Assembly (NCBI GenBank): GCA_947644545.1
Contig: CANRZW010000001.1
Location: forward strand, 62,001 to 126,000
DNA length: 64,000 bases
Direction: 5' to 3'
Source: an uncultured Lachnospiraceae bacterium
GTDB lineage: Bacteria; Bacillota; Clostridia; Lachnospirales; Lachnospiraceae
Shown: one piece after another, positions 25,473-35,355 of the stretch
How the letters are laid out: every line of letters begins with the position of its first letter
Position numbering within the stretch: position 1 is the stretch's first letter
Position numbers and translations under genes: made by a program
Notes under the pieces: model-generated
Database searches by the model: none
The model's input: only the letters and a program-made list of their open reading frames with translations
What the model was told of the DNA's origin: nothing

Positions 25473-27365
25473 TCACTGGCCGGCTGTCTCATTCAGCTCC
25501 TCAGGATTATGATAGGTCGGCACGATCTTCTTCAGTAACGGCCTGATATCCGAACTCTCTATCTGGCACTCATCCTTCAACTCTTTCAGCTGCATAAAAA
25601 ATTCCTGTTCGTCCAATTCGATCGGCTTGCCGATGTGGATCATGCGGTTTGCCGTATCCTTCATGCCCTCTTCTTCCAGCAGCAGCTCTTCGTACAGCTT
25701 CTCACCCGGACGAAGCCCCGTAAATTCGATCTTAATATCCTCTCCCACACGAAATCCGGACAACTTAATCAGGTTCTCCGCCAGTGTCAGGATCTTGACC
25801 GGTTCTCCCATATCCAATACGAAGATTTCTCCGCCCCTGGCATAAGCTCCGGCCTGCATCACCAGAGAGACCGCCTCCGGAATCGTCATGAAATAGCGGA
25901 TGATATCGGGATGTGTCACGGTCACCGGTCCGCCCGCCGCGATCTGTCTGCGGAACAGCGGAATCACACTGCCGTTGCTTCCGAGCACATTGCCGAACCG
26001 CACCGCCACAAACTCTGTCTCGTAATGTTTGTCAAAGGTCTGAATGATCATCTCACAGATGCGCTTGCTGGCCCCCATGATATTCGTAGGGTTCACCGCC
26101 TTATCCGTGGAGATCATCACGAAGCGCCGCACACCGCTCATGGCTGCCGCCTGTGCGGTCTTAAACGTACCGAACACGTTATTCTTTACCGCTTCCGTCG
26201 GACTGTCCTCCATCAGTGGCACATGCTTATGGGCCGCCGCGTGGTATACGATATCCGGCCGATAAGTCGAGAAAATATAGTTCATGCGGTTGGTGTTCCG
26301 CACCGATGCAATCAGGACGATCAGATTAAGTTCCGGATACTTTTTCTTAAGCTCCTGTTGGATATCATAGACCGAATTCTCATAAATATCCACAATCACC
26401 AGCTGTTTGGCCTTATGGGCCGCGATCTGTCTGCATAACTCGCTGCCTATGGAACCGCCGCCGCCGGTGACAAGCACCACCTTGCCCTGCACATATCCGA
26501 GGATGGAATCCATATCCACGCTGATCGGATCCCTGCCAAGCAGATCCTCCACTTCCACATCCCGCAGCTTGCTCACGTTGACTTCCCCGTTCACGAGCTG
26601 ATACATACCGGGCAGCGAACGCAGCTTGCAGTTCGTATCCTTACAGATCTCCAGAATCCCTCTGATCTCTGCCCGGGGAGCCGAAGGCATCGCCACAATG
26701 ATCTCATCCACATCATAGACATCGGCACATTCCACGATCTTGTCCCGTCCGCCAACGACCTTAATGCCCTGAATATATCTTCCCCATTTTCCTTTGTCAT
26801 CGTCGATAATGCACTTGATAACCATCGTGGAGAAATTACTGTTCACGATCTCCTTGATGATCAGGTTCGCCGCTTCCCCTGCGCCGATCACCATCACCGA
26901 GATCAGATTCTTCTTGTTCTGCTGTTTGTGCTTCAATCCCCGGAAAAACCGGTAAGAGAACCGGCTGGCAAAGATACAGACCACCAGAGATGCCAGATAG
27001 GCAACGTAATAGCTTCTCGGCACTGCCTGGGTCATGATCTTGAAGAACTGCAGGCCAATGCCGTCCACCACCATCGACATCACACAGGCCACCACTATAT
27101 TCTGCAGTTCCGTCTCGCCCGCAAAAGCCCAGAGACTGCTGTAGAGATGCATAATATAGAAAATAACCAGCGTAACGAGTATATTGATCGGCATAAAGAG
27201 CTCGATCGGACGCATAAAGTGATCCGGAATGGAATCCAGATGAAAGTCATACCGCCACAAGATCGCCGCGTAGCTGGCGATCCAGATGCTGATGATATCG
27301 TAAATAATCAGACAGGTCCTTCTATAAAATAATTTTGCGTTAAAAGGTTTTCTCTTCTTTTCCAT
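25473..27365 (-). CDS. membrane UDP-HexNAc 4,6-dehydratase (PglF/CapD-like)
   Basis: 630 residues. Four N-terminal membrane helices are followed by a CoA-binding-like Rossmann part (VMVIGAGEAANLII) and then the catalytic SDR domain with VTGGGGSIGSE for NAD, SMISTDKA-type STDKAVNP and a TDK active site in place of the Tyr triad, as in the retaining dehydratases PglF, WbpM and FlaA1-long. It should make UDP-2-acetamido-2,6-dideoxy-xylo-hexos-4-ulose for the PglE-like transaminase, which follows after 64 bases. Confidence 0.93.
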   Translation of the reverse strand: MEKKRKPFNAKLFYRRTCLIIYDIISIWIASYAAILWRYDFHLDSIPDHFMRPIELFMPINILVTLVIFYIMHLYSSLWAFAGETELQNIVVACVMSMVVDGIGLQFFKIMTQAVPRSYYVAYLASLVVCIFASRFSYRFFRGLKHKQQNKKNLISVMVIGAGEAANLIIKEIVNSNFSTMVIKCIIDDDKGKWGRYIQGIKVVGGRDKIVECADVYDVDEIIVAMPSAPRAEIRGILEICKDTNCKLRSLPGMYQLVNGEVNVSKLRDVEVEDLLGRDPISVDMDSILGYVQGKVVLVTGGGGSIGSELCRQIAAHKAKQLVIVDIYENSVYDIQQELKKKYPELNLIVLIASVRNTNRMNYIFSTYRPDIVYHAAAHKHVPLMEDSPTEAVKNNVFGTFKTAQAAAMSGVRRFVMISTDKAVNPTNIMGASKRICEMIIQTFDKHYETEFVAVRFGNVLGSNGSVIPLFRRQIAAGGPVTVTHPDIIRYFMTIPEAVSLVMQAGAYARGGEIFVLDMGEPVKILTLAENLIKLSGFRVGEDIKIEFTGLRPGEKLYEELLLEEEGMKDTANRMIHIGKPIELDEQEFFMQLKELKDECQIESSDIRPLLKKIVPTYHNPEELNETAGQ

Positions 27366-27374
27366 ATTCGTTTC

Positions 27375-29864
27375 CTACACCGCCTTTCGGCTGTCAACCA
27401 GCAAGGGCGTAAGCGCCAGCATCAGGCAGCACGCAATCGGACAGCAGGGATGGAAGATCCATTCCGTCAACCCGGCCACCGCAAACAGAATCAGGATCGC
27501 CATCGGCAGCGCCGCACAGATCCTGTCCTCCTTATGCCTGTGGAAATAAACCGCTGCCCACACTAACGTACCGATGCCCAGCACAATAAACACCGCGCCC
27601 ACATAGACGCCATGATCATAAGCCACCTGCAGATAGATATTATGCGCGTGGACGATATAATTCCCGTCCGGTTCCATAATCCCCATATCTTCATGACCGA
27701 TTTTATTTAAATTCCTGTAATATACCCTGAAGATCTCCATTCGCCCGTTCGTATAGGAGTAATCGGCCTCCGTATTCTCTGCGCCGCTTCCCCCTGCCGT
27801 ATCCTCTGTCGAAGCGACCAGAATCTTCGTCCGGTCTTCAAACAGTGCATTCCGAAATCTCTGCTCCAGATCCTCCCCGTCCACAGCACCGGCTCTCAGA
27901 CACTTATCATCCGGCATTCCCAGCACTTTCATCTGGAAAACCTGCACAAAGCGCTGAATCGTAATATAGTATTGGGAATCCATCACCCTGCCGTGAACGA
28001 TCTCTTCCGGAATCTCCTCGATCTCATGTAATTCGGGCCTGGCCTTGACAGCAGGCACGATCCTCTGCGCCGTAAAGACCACCGGAAAGCAAAGCAACGC
28101 CGCAAGCGCCATCATCCCGATGCCGCGAAACAGGCTCTTCATCCTGTGCTGCATCCCCAGACATACCACGGGAACGATCACTGCCGCCATCACCGCGAGC
28201 GCCAGATACCCCGTTCTGGATAAGGTGAAGATCAGATAGGCCGACGAAACGCCCAATACGGCCAGTTCCTTATATACCGCAGCAAGACGCTGGTTTCTCC
28301 TGTAAGCATCCAGGAATTTGACCAGCGCGGCACAGACTGCGAGCGCCAGATAGACCGCCGAGATCGTCACCGTATGAAAAATAAACGGATATCGGTAATA
28401 CCGGTAGAACATGTAGGGCCGATAAAGCAGGCAGTACAATACCATCATACCGAAATGGAACAGGATCCCGTTGCAGATATTGCGCAAAAGCATGGCCTTC
28501 TTCTCCCAGGCCGCCATATTCAGATAGAAAAGCGTGAAGGCACAGACGAGATAAACAGGCCACCCTCTTGTATTGCGATACCAGACAATCAATACGAAAA
28601 AGGCCCCCACTAACAGACCGTACCAGACGGATATCCCCCTGATCCGCCTCTGCAGCGCAAAACGGATCGTACCGATCAGAACCAGTCCTGCCAGAATCCC
28701 CACCCAGACCGTGAGCCTGATCACGGGAATATCCAGCTCTTCCGGCTCTGTAAGAGCCGCCACCGCCTGCTGATAATACCGATATCCCACGATACCGGCA
28801 ATCAGGCAATAGATCAGATTGACTACATTGAAAAGATCCTTCGCCTTATAAACCACAAGCACTGCCAATGCCAGATAGATCAGCATCTGCCGGTATGCTA
28901 CGGTATGATGCAGCTCAAACAGACCGTTCATATAATTACAGCACGCCCATATAGCGCCCGCAAACATCGCCGACTGTAAATAATTCTGCCAGTTATCACG
29001 CACAAGACGCAACGGCGTCCGGTCCGATGCAAAGCCGGTCCGGTCATGATTAACCGCGTAGAACAGCATCACCATGGTGATCAGAATACTGCACTCATAG
29101 AATACAATGGATACCGGATCCGTCGTAAACAGCTTCATCGGCCATACCGCCGCACATGCCGCCATGCCTGCGGCCGCAATCAACGGATTCAGCACGGTCT
29201 TCACGGTCTTTTCCACCGTGACCAGTCCGTTTCTTTCCGGATGTTTTCCGTAATATCTGCCCGTAAGGAAAGTGACTGCAATTCCGAACAGCAAAAACAG
29301 AGCATCACATACTAATGTTTTGCCCTTACGAAGCGGTACTTCATACGCATAGGAGGCAATGATACAATGCTCTTCGTCCTCCACATTTTCATAGTAAAGC
29401 GTACCGTTATACAGATTGCCGGATGCCGCCGTATCCTCAAATGCTACCCGGAACGGGGAATCGATCCCCTGCAGCAGATAATAATAAGGTTTACCGACTT
29501 CCGTATCGATATTGATCTGCACCCTGCAGTCGCCCGGTATGGCCTCCATATCCTCCGTACTGATCACCTGCTGCATGATCATCTGCATGGCAGCATCATA
29601 CAATACGAAGTTGAATTCTCCGCCGACCGTCCCCTGCGTGAAATAAATATTGATGTCCTTAAGCCTGTCATACTGTGCGACAAACATCTGCTGGACCGCA
29701 TGTCCCTCTACAATCTCTCCGGATTCCATCACGATCTGCCTGTTACTGGCAGAGACCACAGTCTCCTTCACCAGACGCAGCGGCCACAACATCAACACCA
29801 CACTCAGCACGATCACCCAGACCGTCCCACAGATGGCTTGTCTCTTATTGATTATTCTATTCAT
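27375..29864 (-). CDS. O-antigen ligase/polymerase-like membrane protein (Wzy_C)
   Basis: 829 residues. After a first membrane segment comes an extracytoplasmic part (about residues 35-165), then around a dozen helices. The long C-terminal loop includes HAHNIYLQVAYDHGVYVG, the Wzy_C signature shared by O-antigen ligases, PglL oligosaccharyltransferases and polymerases. It heads the run starting at the promoter at 29958-29986. It may polymerise the repeat unit or transfer it to a wall or protein acceptor. The extra N-terminal domain is unusual for WaaL and Wzy. Confidence 0.8.
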   Translation of the reverse strand: MNRIINKRQAICGTVWVIVLSVVLMLWPLRLVKETVVSASNRQIVMESGEIVEGHAVQQMFVAQYDRLKDINIYFTQGTVGGEFNFVLYDAAMQMIMQQVISTEDMEAIPGDCRVQINIDTEVGKPYYYLLQGIDSPFRVAFEDTAASGNLYNGTLYYENVEDEEHCIIASYAYEVPLRKGKTLVCDALFLLFGIAVTFLTGRYYGKHPERNGLVTVEKTVKTVLNPLIAAAGMAACAAVWPMKLFTTDPVSIVFYECSILITMVMLFYAVNHDRTGFASDRTPLRLVRDNWQNYLQSAMFAGAIWACCNYMNGLFELHHTVAYRQMLIYLALAVLVVYKAKDLFNVVNLIYCLIAGIVGYRYYQQAVAALTEPEELDIPVIRLTVWVGILAGLVLIGTIRFALQRRIRGISVWYGLLVGAFFVLIVWYRNTRGWPVYLVCAFTLFYLNMAAWEKKAMLLRNICNGILFHFGMMVLYCLLYRPYMFYRYYRYPFIFHTVTISAVYLALAVCAALVKFLDAYRRNQRLAAVYKELAVLGVSSAYLIFTLSRTGYLALAVMAAVIVPVVCLGMQHRMKSLFRGIGMMALAALLCFPVVFTAQRIVPAVKARPELHEIEEIPEEIVHGRVMDSQYYITIQRFVQVFQMKVLGMPDDKCLRAGAVDGEDLEQRFRNALFEDRTKILVASTEDTAGGSGAENTEADYSYTNGRMEIFRVYYRNLNKIGHEDMGIMEPDGNYIVHAHNIYLQVAYDHGVYVGAVFIVLGIGTLVWAAVYFHRHKEDRICAALPMAILILFAVAGLTEWIFHPCCPIACCLMLALTPLLVDSRKAV

Positions 29865-29957
29865 TCTCTATTCCTGATCTTTTGCCAAACATCTCTTTAT
29901 TGTCAATTTCCGCCTGTTCTGACACGAAAGTCACCATCCTGCAGAAATTTCACTGCT

Positions 29958-29986
29958 TAGTATATCACGATTGTATATTTTTTACA
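29958..29986 (-). promoter_or_regulatory. sigma-A promoter for the Wzy-like operon
   Basis: -35 TTGTAA (29981-29986) and -10 TATACT (29958-29963) are spaced by 17 bases with a TG one base before the -10 (extended type). The predicted start near 29951 gives an 87-base leader before the ATG at 29864. Confidence 0.6.
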
Positions 29987-30011
29987 ACTAAGGAACTTTT
30001 TTGATGCCTGA

Positions 30012-31886
30012 TCAGATCTCCTCCAGCAGCATGGCCACAAACAACGGCATCCCAAACCAGAAGATCAACACATACCGGGGCAGATAAGTCGGTCCGAGGA
30101 TCACGGTCAGCCAGACGAGCAGGATCATCAGATACGGGACCACGATATGGTATTTCTTCCGATACAGCATGTAAGCGAACACGAAGGCGATCCCCCAGAA
30201 GATGCCTCCTGGCGAATACAGCATCGAATAGATCGGCACCTTTTCCTGCGATATTTCAAGCGATAACTTCCTGTATGCCTGATCAAGCCAGGGAATCTTG
30301 CTGTCCCGATACCCCGGTTCCTCCACTTCATATCCGAAATAAGAACTGTCTGCATACGTAAACGTAAATACCTGATTTCCGGAATATACATCGATCACCG
30401 TATCCGGATACCAGAATCCGTAAGAATTCATCAGCCAGGCATTCACATAGGACAACGGCTTCTTTAAGCCGATCTTCAACCACAATTTCGCATAGCGTGA
30501 CCGGTTTGCGTCATAGACCTGGTTCTGGAAATGCACTTTTACCGGATCAGACAGCTTCGGATTATACAGTAACAGCGCCTCCTCCGGCAGCACTTCATGC
30601 AGCGCCTCCACGTCATCCTGCTCAAAGACCTCCGGATTGAATTTGTAGGTTCTCGCCAGCTGCTGGATCGGAACCGTCAGGATTTCCTGGTTCTCCTCGT
30701 TTTTCGCATGCAGCGCGAGAATGAGCACACTGTTGATCAGGAAGTAAGAAGCAAAGATGACCGTCAGAAGAAACAGCATCTTCCGCAGATACTGCTTCTC
30801 CCCTGCCTTTTTCAAACTCCTCAGATCCCCGAATATCTTTCCTCCATAGAAACATTTATTTACATAAAAGAGCAGCACCACCGCCATCACCGCGAAGGCA
30901 TAAACCCCGTTCTTGCGAAACAGCATCATGGCCAGCGCGCTCAGGACAAAGAAACACATCTTCTTCCGTGACGCAAAGAACGCCGCACCGTCGCTGCCCA
31001 GATCGATCAGGGACACCACCAGCATCAGAAGCGCCGTGGTAAAAAGCGTATCCTTGGCGGAACAGAGCGTAAACATCACGATCACCGGAAAGAAGGCGAA
31101 ATAGAGCAGGGATACGATCCTTACGCCCTTCGCGACCTTACGCCGCCGCATAAAGATAAGCAGCCAGGTAAAGCATGATGATACGATCACCATCTGCACG
31201 ATCATATAGCAGGCGATCCCCAGATTATAGGAGTCCGTTATCTTATGTACGGCACAGACGATGCCGCCCAGCATCAGCACATGCACGAGCGGATGATGCG
31301 TCGTGAAGTTCCTGGATGCCACCTGCAGCCATTCCTCCTGCGCGTCATAGACAAAGAAACCCGGATACACGGCAAGAAGTACCGGCAGCCAGCAAAGAAG
31401 CATGAAGCAGCAGGTCAGCACATCTATGTATTTCACCGCGCCCGACGGCGTTACCGGCAGCTTGATATGCTGCGCAAGCCTCTTCTTACGCTCCTCGATA
31501 CTGCCCAGGAAGTTCCAGAACTTCCGCACCAGAATCGTAAACAGACAGGTCAGCACAGGCAGTGATATCCACAGATGCCAGTCCTTGAAGTTCACGTTGC
31601 CCACAGCCTCCAGCTGAACGCCAAACAACATAGCCGTAGTAAACAGGAAGGACAATATGCCCGCGATCCTCCAGCCCCGCTTATCCTGCCAGTCAATGGT
31701 ATGCAGCGACCATCTGACCGCATAGATGCACAGAAGCCAGACAAAGACCGAAAAAATACTGTTGGTAAAGCCCAGAGTATTCTCCTGCAGATTAAGGACC
31801 TGCGGAAAACACAAGGTGCCCGCCGTGGCGATCACGAAAGCGATCGTATTCAGTTTCAGTTTGATCCTAAATTCTTTTTCGTCCAT
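30012..31886 (-). CDS. polytopic membrane protein, DUF6020-like, putative GT-C
   Basis: 624 residues with about a dozen membrane helices. VYPGFFVYDAQEEWLQ, HHPLVHVLMLGG and the late loop GFWYPDTVIDVYSGNQVFTF match the paralogue at 11629-13233 (SGYWAMGIKDYQ..., QLFTYDN). The two share the order of acidic first loop, HHP and a C-terminal Tyr/Asp-rich outer loop. Possible lipid-linked sugar transferase outside the membrane. It overlaps the GT2 gene by 31 bases and is last before the promoter at 29958. Confidence 0.75.
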   Translation of the reverse strand: MDEKEFRIKLKLNTIAFVIATAGTLCFPQVLNLQENTLGFTNSIFSVFVWLLCIYAVRWSLHTIDWQDKRGWRIAGILSFLFTTAMLFGVQLEAVGNVNFKDWHLWISLPVLTCLFTILVRKFWNFLGSIEERKKRLAQHIKLPVTPSGAVKYIDVLTCCFMLLCWLPVLLAVYPGFFVYDAQEEWLQVASRNFTTHHPLVHVLMLGGIVCAVHKITDSYNLGIACYMIVQMVIVSSCFTWLLIFMRRRKVAKGVRIVSLLYFAFFPVIVMFTLCSAKDTLFTTALLMLVVSLIDLGSDGAAFFASRKKMCFFVLSALAMMLFRKNGVYAFAVMAVVLLFYVNKCFYGGKIFGDLRSLKKAGEKQYLRKMLFLLTVIFASYFLINSVLILALHAKNEENQEILTVPIQQLARTYKFNPEVFEQDDVEALHEVLPEEALLLYNPKLSDPVKVHFQNQVYDANRSRYAKLWLKIGLKKPLSYVNAWLMNSYGFWYPDTVIDVYSGNQVFTFTYADSSYFGYEVEEPGYRDSKIPWLDQAYRKLSLEISQEKVPIYSMLYSPGGIFWGIAFVFAYMLYRKKYHIVVPYLMILLVWLTVILGPTYLPRYVLIFWFGMPLFVAMLLEEI

Positions 31887-32866
31887 ACCGTACTGCCGTC
31901 CTCATTTTCCTGGTTCTCGTCATGTGCTCCCGTAAGCCCCTCATGAATACACTCCCTGATCACATACTGCGGAGAGTTATTGAGAGAAATATAGATCCTG
32001 CCGATGTATTCTCCGATCAGGCCCAGCATCAGCATGATCATGCCGCCGATAAAGACAAGCGCCGCCATTAAGGCGCTGAACCCGATCGGCACGTCGGGAA
32101 TGACCAGCTTCTTGATCACCGTATAGATGCCGTACAGGAAGCCTGCACAGGCCGTCATACAGCCCATGGCGGTGGCAATCCGCAGCGGCTTGATGCTAAA
32201 GGCGGTAAAACCGTTAAACCAAAGGCCGAGCAGTTTCCCCAGCGTGTATCCCGATACCCCCGTCTCACGCTCTCTGTGCATCACTTCCACATTGGCAATC
32301 TTCTTCGTAGTGCGAAGGATCAGCCCGATCACATAAGGATAAGGGTTCGTATAGCGCAGGATCTCATCCACCACAAACCGCCGCGCCGCAAAATAGCTCG
32401 ACAGATATAACGCCTTCGGTTTCCCCAGCATAACCCTGGTCATCAACTCGTTGATCTTACTGCCGAAATTACGGAAGCCGGAATGCTGCTTGTGCGTATA
32501 CTTTGCATATACCACATCATACCCTTCTTCCATCCTGGAAAGCAGCTTGCCCACCTCATCCGCCGGCGTCTGCCCGTCGTCATCCAGACATATGACCACT
32601 TCCCCGCGCGTATACCGGAAACCGGCCATCAGCGCGGCATGCTGTCCGAAATTCCTGGCAAGGTTAATGCCGCATATATCCGCCCGCTGTTCGCAAAGCC
32701 TGCGGATCGTCCCGAAGGTATCGTCGGGAGAGCAGTCGTTGACAAGAACGATCTCATAGCGATAGGCGGGTATCTTCTCCATCGCCGCATCCAGCTCCGC
32801 CACTACCTTACCGATCGTCTCCGCCGAGCGGTAGCATGGTATTACAAAACTGACAAGTTTACTCAT
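31856..32866 (-). CDS. GtrB/DPM1-like GT2 polyprenyl-phosphate glycosyltransferase
   Basis: About 336 residues. GT2 domain with SFVIPCYRSAETI, VLVNDCSPDDT and CLDDDGQTP (DxD), then two C-terminal membrane helices (MTACAGFLYGIYTVI and ALVFIGGMIMLMLGLIGEYIGR). This is the architecture of GtrB and ArnC, which load a sugar on undecaprenyl phosphate as donor for GT-C enzymes. Start at 32866 is preferred for the GGAAAGGAAAG RBS and because the longer frame would run into the GNAT gene. The GtrA protein at 39588-40016 could be its partner. Confidence 0.9.
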   Translation of the reverse strand: MSKLVSFVIPCYRSAETIGKVVAELDAAMEKIPAYRYEIVLVNDCSPDDTFGTIRRLCEQRADICGINLARNFGQHAALMAGFRYTRGEVVICLDDDGQTPADEVGKLLSRMEEGYDVVYAKYTHKQHSGFRNFGSKINELMTRVMLGKPKALYLSSYFAARRFVVDEILRYTNPYPYVIGLILRTTKKIANVEVMHRERETGVSGYTLGKLLGLWFNGFTAFSIKPLRIATAMGCMTACAGFLYGIYTVIKKLVIPDVPIGFSALMAALVFIGGMIMLMLGLIGEYIGRIYISLNNSPQYVIRECIHEGLTGAHDENQENEDGSTVWTKKNLGSN

Positions 32867-33446
32867 GTGCTTTCCTTTCCGTATCCTGTGCCGCGGCCGC
32901 CCGAAACAGCTGTCCACAGTCAGCATTTCCGATATTCCAGGCCGCCTGGTCAATCTCCATAAAGAGCACCTTGCGCTCTCCCTGTATCGTCATCACGCTC
33001 TCCCGTCTGTCTGTCAGGCGGAATCCGGCATGTTCATAGCTCTTCCCGGCGCCGATATTATCCGCATAAAACCGCAGGAACACTCTGCGAAGCTTTAACC
33101 GGGTAAAAGCAAAGTCCAGCGCTTTCCGCGCTGCCTGCGTGCCGTAGCCGCAGCCAAGCGCCTCCGCCTCGCCGATAAAGATACCGTACTCCGCCTCGCC
33201 CTTTTCTTCGTCGATATCGCGCAGATAGACGCTGCCGATCTCCCTGCCGTCAGACAGACAGATGATGAACTGCACCACCCGCCCCGGTTCCACCTGATCG
33301 CGGATCCAGGCCAAATGCCCTTCCACGGTAAACAGTTCCTGATAGATGAAATTATTTCTCACAAAATCACGGTTACGCCACGCGACGATTCTCTCCGTAT
33401 CGTCAACCGTCATCGGACGCAGCCATACCGAAGGCTTTCGTTCCAT
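32859..33446 (-). CDS. GNAT N-acetyltransferase, RimJ/RimL type (possible PseH)
   Basis: 195 residues. LRPMTVDDTERIVAWRNRDFVR opens a GNAT fold; GIFIGEAEALGCGYGTQAAR is the acetyl-CoA binding motif and YEHAGF closes the domain. The WRN and EGHLAWI segments are also seen in PseH-like acetyltransferases that act on UDP-4-amino sugars. It is coupled to the GT2 (eight-base overlap) and lies near the WecE gene, so it could acetylate dTDP-Fuc4N, or supply the PseH step missing from the pse locus. Confidence 0.75.
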   Translation of the reverse strand: MERKPSVWLRPMTVDDTERIVAWRNRDFVRNNFIYQELFTVEGHLAWIRDQVEPGRVVQFIICLSDGREIGSVYLRDIDEEKGEAEYGIFIGEAEALGCGYGTQAARKALDFAFTRLKLRRVFLRFYADNIGAGKSYEHAGFRLTDRRESVMTIQGERKVLFMEIDQAAWNIGNADCGQLFRAAAAQDTERKAHE

Positions 33447-33453
33447 TGGAAGT

Positions 33454-35355
33454 TCATCTCCTTATTTGATATACCGCATATTCCCTGCCGATCCTGTCTG
33501 TCTTTTCAACCGTCACCGCAATACCCTTTTCGTTATAAAAATCACTGATCCAGGCAAATCCTTCCTCTGCCGCCTGCCCGTCAGACATAATCAGATAAGC
33601 GTGATCCTGATCCAGAAGCGCCTCATGCACCGTTTCTATTCCCTGCCTTCGCAATTTATCATAATAAAGCGGACTGCCGCACATCCAGCCGCCCAGAATA
33701 TCGTAATTCGCATAGCCGCGGCCCGCATCGTCAAAAATCCGCCTGGAAAAGGACACCGTGGAATACACGTCTTCCAGATAGTAATTTTCACTATGCGCCC
33801 TGCAATATTCGTCGATCGCATACCATTCTTCGTTGATCCTCGCCCGCTTTTCCTGGTCAGCCCGCAAAGCCGGCGCCCCTCTTAGCACGCCCTCCCCCGT
33901 GAGCAGGAAAAACATGACCGCCATGATCCACACAATACAGCGGCACAGCCTGACCGTCATACGGCCCTCACAGGATGCCGCGCGGCGGCCGCCCTGCGTC
34001 TGTGTCACTGCTTTCTCCCCTCGGCTCCGGTACACGATACGCACCGTCATTGCCGACAACAGCGCGAACTCCGCCAGATAAAGCGAATGGGTGATGCGCT
34101 CCGGATCCCTCTCGCGCAGCATGATAAACATCCATACTGCACTGCGCACGATCCCCAGCAGCAGAAGCTGCCATACAGGATCAAATTTGCGAAAGCCGGG
34201 CCGGACAATAAGCCCTGTCAGCAGCGCCGCCGCATACATCCACAGCAGCAGTGCGCTGTATATCCCGTCTCCCCCGCGAAGCGTGCGGTCATAATAACGA
34301 TAGATCTGTTCACGCGCGATCGATCCCCAATCCTTCCCGGCCCGCATCGTGTCCGACGCATAGTCTGCCAATTTCATCAGAAACCGGGAATCTATGGTAT
34401 CGTCCAGTCCATAATTATAATTGCGCAGCAGCTTCTGCTGACCGGCCGTCACGCCAAGCCCTGTCAGCGCATCCTGGCAGGAATCCTCCATGACCAGCTG
34501 CGGATAGAAATCGTAAACCGTAGTTCTGGCCGCAAACAGCTGCCGGAAATCTTTCCATGCCGCATCGCCGTAAGCCGCACAGTCGATACCGCCCGATACA
34601 AGCATACCCGCCAGCATGATCCCCAATACACTGCCGTATCTGATCAGATTCTCCTTCTCGAAGATCTTCCTGCTTTCCGCCAGACGATACAAGCCCGCCA
34701 GACAGATAAACGGAACCGTCAAAAGAAGCATCTCCGAGCGCAGCTGCCAGGCTGTGACCACCAGCACCATCGCCGGGACATTCCTGATCACAAACTGCCT
34801 GCTGTCCTTCGGATCCGGCGTCGTCAGAAACAGAAAGACCGCGCTGGCAGACAGGATCGCGCTGGTCACAGTATACTGGATGTTCACCAGATGCGTCAGA
34901 CATAATCCCCATACAAAAAGCGACAGGGAAAAAAGAAGCGCCGCCTTTGATATCACGCCAAAGATCCCGGAAGCTTCCCCTGCGTTCAGGATCCTTCTCT
35001 CTTCCTGCAAGGCACACAGTCTTACGGCGATCAGGTAGAAACACCCGAACTGGCACAGGCACAGAAACAATCCGTACCAGGGAATCGCCCCGCATATTCT
35101 GTAACACAGCGCAATCAACGCTCCCAGCGGATACAGCGTCTGCATGTTATGTCCGTCCGGACCCCCGCTGTATGCGCCGGACATGATATCTAACATCATG
35201 GTATCGTCATTCAGATCATAATAGAAATCAAAGCAGATTCCCATGACGATCCCGTTTACGACGACGGTTAACAGCGCCAATATATAGTTTTCATATTTGT
35301 GCTTCCAGCCGCCCCCGACACAAATATTATATGCCTTCTCCTGACTTCTACGCAT
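33454..35355 (-). CDS. large polytopic membrane protein of unknown family
   Basis: 633 residues with about ten membrane helices. The first outer loop has FYYDLNDDTMMLDIMSG, an acidic loop like that of GT-C proteins, followed by a GPDGHNMQTLYP segment. A C-terminal soluble part ends near EKTDRIGREYAVYQI. I do not recognise a named family. It overlaps the WecE gene by eight bases and precedes the GNAT by seven, so it belongs to the same transcript. Confidence 0.65.
   Translation of the reverse strand: MRRSQEKAYNICVGGGWKHKYENYILALLTVVVNGIVMGICFDFYYDLNDDTMMLDIMSGAYSGGPDGHNMQTLYPLGALIALCYRICGAIPWYGLFLCLCQFGCFYLIAVRLCALQEERRILNAGEASGIFGVISKAALLFSLSLFVWGLCLTHLVNIQYTVTSAILSASAVFLFLTTPDPKDSRQFVIRNVPAMVLVVTAWQLRSEMLLLTVPFICLAGLYRLAESRKIFEKENLIRYGSVLGIMLAGMLVSGGIDCAAYGDAAWKDFRQLFAARTTVYDFYPQLVMEDSCQDALTGLGVTAGQQKLLRNYNYGLDDTIDSRFLMKLADYASDTMRAGKDWGSIAREQIYRYYDRTLRGGDGIYSALLLWMYAAALLTGLIVRPGFRKFDPVWQLLLLGIVRSAVWMFIMLRERDPERITHSLYLAEFALLSAMTVRIVYRSRGEKAVTQTQGGRRAASCEGRMTVRLCRCIVWIMAVMFFLLTGEGVLRGAPALRADQEKRARINEEWYAIDEYCRAHSENYYLEDVYSTVSFSRRIFDDAGRGYANYDILGGWMCGSPLYYDKLRRQGIETVHEALLDQDHAYLIMSDGQAAEEGFAWISDFYNEKGIAVTVEKTDRIGREYAVYQIRR

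Noticed and set aside
32859-33446. Firm assignment of the GNAT as PseH
   Set aside because: The family fits, but the gene lies 12 kb from the pse genes and next to wecE-like and GT2 genes; the substrate could as well be dTDP-Fuc4N.
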